A DNA stretch of 7,142 bases from Burkholderiales bacterium (GTDB lineage: Bacteria > Pseudomonadota > Gammaproteobacteria > Burkholderiales > Burkholderiaceae). The position numbers and the translations under genes were made by a program. Every line of letters starts with the position of its first letter. Within the stretch, counting starts at the first letter, position 1. Where the stretch lies: the NCBI GenBank assembly GCA_903643055.1, contig CAHJWV010000227.1, positions 1 to 7,142 on the forward strand, given 5' to 3'. The notes beneath the pieces are model-generated. The model had not been told where the DNA came from. It was given only the letters and a program-made list of their open reading frames with translations, and made no database searches. Positions 5,837 to 7,142 of the stretch are shown here, one piece after another.

Positions 5837-6768
5837 CCCGCTTCAGCCTTCGACAAATCGAAGCCTTCCTCGCCGTGGCCGAGCTGCACAGCTTCAGCGC
5901 CGCCGCTGAACGGATGGGTCTCACCGCTCAGGCAGTGAGCCAACTCGTCGCCGAGCTCGAGTCGGTCTTGTCCTTCAGGCTCTTTGACCGCACCACCCGG
6001 CGCGTCAGTGTGTCCAGCGCGGGCCGCGATTTTTTGCCGTCGGCGGAGACGGTGTGGCGGCACACGCTGGCCGCAGAGAGCGCCGCCAACGACGTGAGGA
6101 ATCGCGCCGTGGGCCTGGTCCGGATCGGCGCGCCGCTGGTGCTGGCAAGCACCGCCGTGCCGGCGGCGATCAAGTCTTATCTGGCGGTGAGTCCGAAGGT
6201 GGTGGTTCGGGTGCGAGACCTGTCGGTCGAAGATCTGGTCGATGCGGTGGCCGCTGGCGATGTGGATCTGGCGGTCGGGCCGGACCGCCCGGCCGGCCCG
6301 TCGATCTCTCGCCAGGCCTTGTTCGACAGCCCGTGGGTTCTGTGGTGCTCGGCCGAGCACCCGCTCGCCCGGAAACGAACGCTCAAATGGGCCGATCTCC
6401 TGCAACATGCGCTGGTCGCGGCCGGCCACGACCACGAGCGCAGTGTGGCCCAGATGCGCGTGGGCGTTCCACAGGAGCAGCGCGTTACGCCGATCGATGT
6501 CGTCGACAACATTTCGACGGCACTCGGCATCGCGGCGCAAGGCTTGGCTGCGACCTTGGCGCCGGCCTATGTCGGTGTGCTTGCACCCATGTTCCAACTG
6601 GAGATGCGGCGTGTGACCGACCCGGAGACCGTGCGGAAGGTGTGCCTGTACACGTCTCTCGCCCGCAGCCTGTCTCCGGCGGCGCAGGGCTTCGCCGACT
6701 ACCTCGCGGAGTGGTTTCAGGGCTGGCCGGGCCGCCAGATCGGAACAAGCCGTGGGCGTCATCGGTGA
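5827..6768 (+). CDS. LysR-type transcriptional regulator, probable regulator of the hpa operon
   Basis: A 313-aa protein of normal LTTR length. The N-terminal winged helix-turn-helix is clear: LRQIEAFLAVAELHSFSAAAERMG then LTAQAVSQLVAELESVL (residues 8-48), followed by FRLFDRTTRRVSVSSAGRDFL (50-70). The linker helix runs to about residue 92. The remainder is a two-lobed LysR substrate-binding domain starting at VGLVRIGAPLVLAST (95-109) and including a DLSVEDLVDAVAAGDVDLAVGP segment (131-152). It is read divergently from hpaH, 125 bp away, with an LTTR-type dyad between them, so control of the hpa operon and of itself is the simplest reading. The inducer is unknown; a pathway intermediate or HPA is plausible. 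The ATG at 5827 gives the standard LTTR start, but its ribosome site is odd: AAGGAA lies 17 bases away and fits an out-of-frame ATG at 5819 better. Confidence 0.92.
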   Translation: MALTRFSLRQIEAFLAVAELHSFSAAAERMGLTAQAVSQLVAELESVLSFRLFDRTTRRVSVSSAGRDFLPSAETVWRHTLAAESAANDVRNRAVGLVRIGAPLVLASTAVPAAIKSYLAVSPKVVVRVRDLSVEDLVDAVAAGDVDLAVGPDRPAGPSISRQALFDSPWVLWCSAEHPLARKRTLKWADLLQHALVAAGHDHERSVAQMRVGVPQEQRVTPIDVVDNISTALGIAAQGLAATLAPAYVGVLAPMFQLEMRRVTDPETVRKVCLYTSLARSLSPAAQGFADYLAEWFQGWPGRQIGTSRGRHR

Positions 6769-6840
6769 GCTGATGCTTAGCTGAATAACGACGCGGGCTC
6801 GATGCAGCCACTGCCCGGCACTTGGATGCGTACGCCTATT

Positions 6841-6914
6841 TGAGCCGGCATCTTTCAACTTGAATGCCGTGTCTAGGTGGAACTGAGCCGATTTATTCAA
6901 GTCCGTTGATGCCG
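6841..6914. repeat. Degenerate ~30-bp direct repeat, two copies
   Basis: Copy 1 (6841-6869) and copy 2 (6884-6914) both begin TGAGCCG, contain a TTCAA/TCAA core and end TGCCG, with copy starts 43 bp apart. The middle is diverged and differs by 2 bp in length. Copy 1 is itself an inverted repeat (CGGCAT 6846-6851 / ATGCCG 6864-6869). Multiple related repeats of this size occur at the ends of some insertion sequences such as IS21-type elements, but I cannot assign a family. Confidence 0.4.
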
Positions 6915-6927
6915 GATCAATAACTTG
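6898..6927. repeat. Nested inverted repeat (10-bp interrupted stem)
   Basis: CAAGT (6898-6902) pairs with ACTTG (6923-6927), and TTGAT (6906-6910) pairs with ATCAA (6916-6920), around a GCCGG loop, with a small CCG/TA internal bulge. It lies between convergent genes, where a bidirectional transcription stop would be useful, but no T-run follows on either strand. Confidence 0.45.
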
Positions 6928-6963
6928 GCGTCGTAATTTGGCGTGTTGGTTTGGCGCTGTGGT
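6925..6963. repeat. Short tandem repeat, 3 x 13 bp, each unit starting TTGGCG
   Basis: TTGGCG occurs at 6925, 6938 and 6951, an exact 13-bp period. The second and third units also share the ending TGG(T) pattern (TTGGCGTGTTGGT and TTGGCGCTGTGGT); the first is more diverged after the hexamer. The array overlaps the right arm of the neighbouring inverted repeat. Confidence 0.5.
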
Positions 6964-7001
6964 TCGCGACAGGTGCAGGCATGGCCGGATCACAGCGCAT
7001 G

Positions 7002-7142
7002 TCAGGCCTTGCTGCAATGGGTCACCGTGGCAATCAATCGTGCGCCGCAGCTGGTGCGATGGCCCTCATAGGCCACGGGCGTGCCGTGGTAGGTGTCGTG
7101 AGGATCGCCTTCGGCAATGATGCAATTGTTGTGGCCATGTTT
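7002..7142 (-). CDS. PAAR-domain protein, C-terminal 46 residues (type VI secretion spike tip)
   Basis: The gene enters from the right edge on the minus strand, in the frame that fills the window edge exactly, and stops with TGA at 7004-7002. The visible tail contains KHGHNNCIIAEGDPHDTYHG, then TPVAYEGHRTSCGARLIA, and ends HCSKA. The G-H-x-x-x-I-x-E-G-D pattern, the G-x-P-V-A-x-E-G-H/D turn and the T-x-C-G-A-x-L-I-A ending are the hallmarks of the last half of a PAAR repeat. PAAR proteins form a conical, metal-stabilised tip on VgrG and load effectors onto the T6SS needle; His and Cys residues (His2, His4, Cys7, Cys32, Cys43 of the visible piece) are available for metal binding. The protein ends soon after the PAAR fold, so there is no C-terminal effector domain. 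An N-terminal extension cannot be judged. Function has no link to the hpa operon. Confidence 0.75.
   Translation of the reverse strand, partial: KHGHNNCIIAEGDPHDTYHGTPVAYEGHRTSCGARLIATVTHCSKA

Larger units (their letters stand above)
6769..7001. other. Convergent intergenic region rich in small repeats, no gene seen
   Basis: A 233-bp gap between the convergent lysR and PAAR genes. I found no supported coding sequence or RNA gene. It holds two inverted repeats, a degenerate direct repeat and a short tandem repeat (listed separately), and is visibly more AT-rich than the flanking genes, e.g. around 6885-6940. No stem followed by a T-run is evident on either strand, so no classical intrinsic terminator is called for either gene. 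The repeat character suggests a decayed mobile-element end or repeat island. Confidence 0.6.

Noticed and set aside
6898..6927. Intrinsic terminator for lysR or the PAAR gene
   Set aside because: The stem is interrupted and AT-rich in part, and no T-run follows it on either strand.
5509..7017. 502-residue open frame on the minus strand opposite lysR
   Set aside because: It is antisense to a clear LTTR over most of its length, also overlaps the start of hpaH and has low-complexity Arg/His-rich composition typical of a high-GC shadow frame. Its right end overlaps the PAAR gene stop in another frame.
1..7142. CRISPR array, tRNA or rRNA genes
   Set aside because: No regularly spaced direct repeats of CRISPR size, no cloverleaf with conserved T-loop, and no rRNA-like stretch was seen on either strand.

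Overview
The window is GC-rich, tightly packed bacterial DNA with extensive antisense reading frames, as expected at high GC. Gene content and protein style suggest a betaproteobacterium of the Burkholderiales. That placement is an inference from content and style only; no marker gene is present to fix the taxon.

Positions 1-5701 hold one compact operon read on the minus strand. In transcription order it runs hpaH (OHED hydratase), hpaI (HHED aldolase), an FAD-linked 2-hydroxyacid dehydrogenase of the GlcD/D-2-hydroxyglutarate dehydrogenase type, hpaE (CHMS dehydrogenase), hpaD (LigB-type homoprotocatechuate 2,3-dioxygenase) and the first 68 codons of hpaG (decarboxylase/isomerase), which runs off the left edge. 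Intergenic gaps are -4 to +29 bp, so co-transcription and translational coupling are likely. Together these encode most of the homoprotocatechuate (3,4-dihydroxyphenylacetate) meta-cleavage pathway. HpaD opens the ring, HpaE oxidises the semialdehyde, HpaG decarboxylates and isomerises, HpaH hydrates, and HpaI cleaves the product to pyruvate and succinic semialdehyde. The CHM isomerase (hpaF), the upstream hydroxylase (hpaBC) and a transporter are not in the window. The FAD enzyme is not part of the textbook pathway and is the most interesting member.

Positions 5702-5826 form a 125-bp divergent intergenic region. It contains a 17-bp dyad with T-N11-A spacing, a good candidate LysR operator, and a second dyad next to the regulator start. 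A LysR-type regulator gene (5827-6768, plus strand) reads away from the operon and is its probable regulator.

Positions 6769-7001 are non-coding. They contain inverted repeats, a degenerate ~30-bp direct repeat and a 3 x 13-bp tandem repeat, possibly the remnant of a mobile-element end. At the right edge, on the minus strand, is the C-terminal end of a PAAR-domain (type VI secretion tip) protein, functionally unrelated to the catabolic operon. The window therefore seems to span the border of a catabolic module rather than hold a wholly new system.
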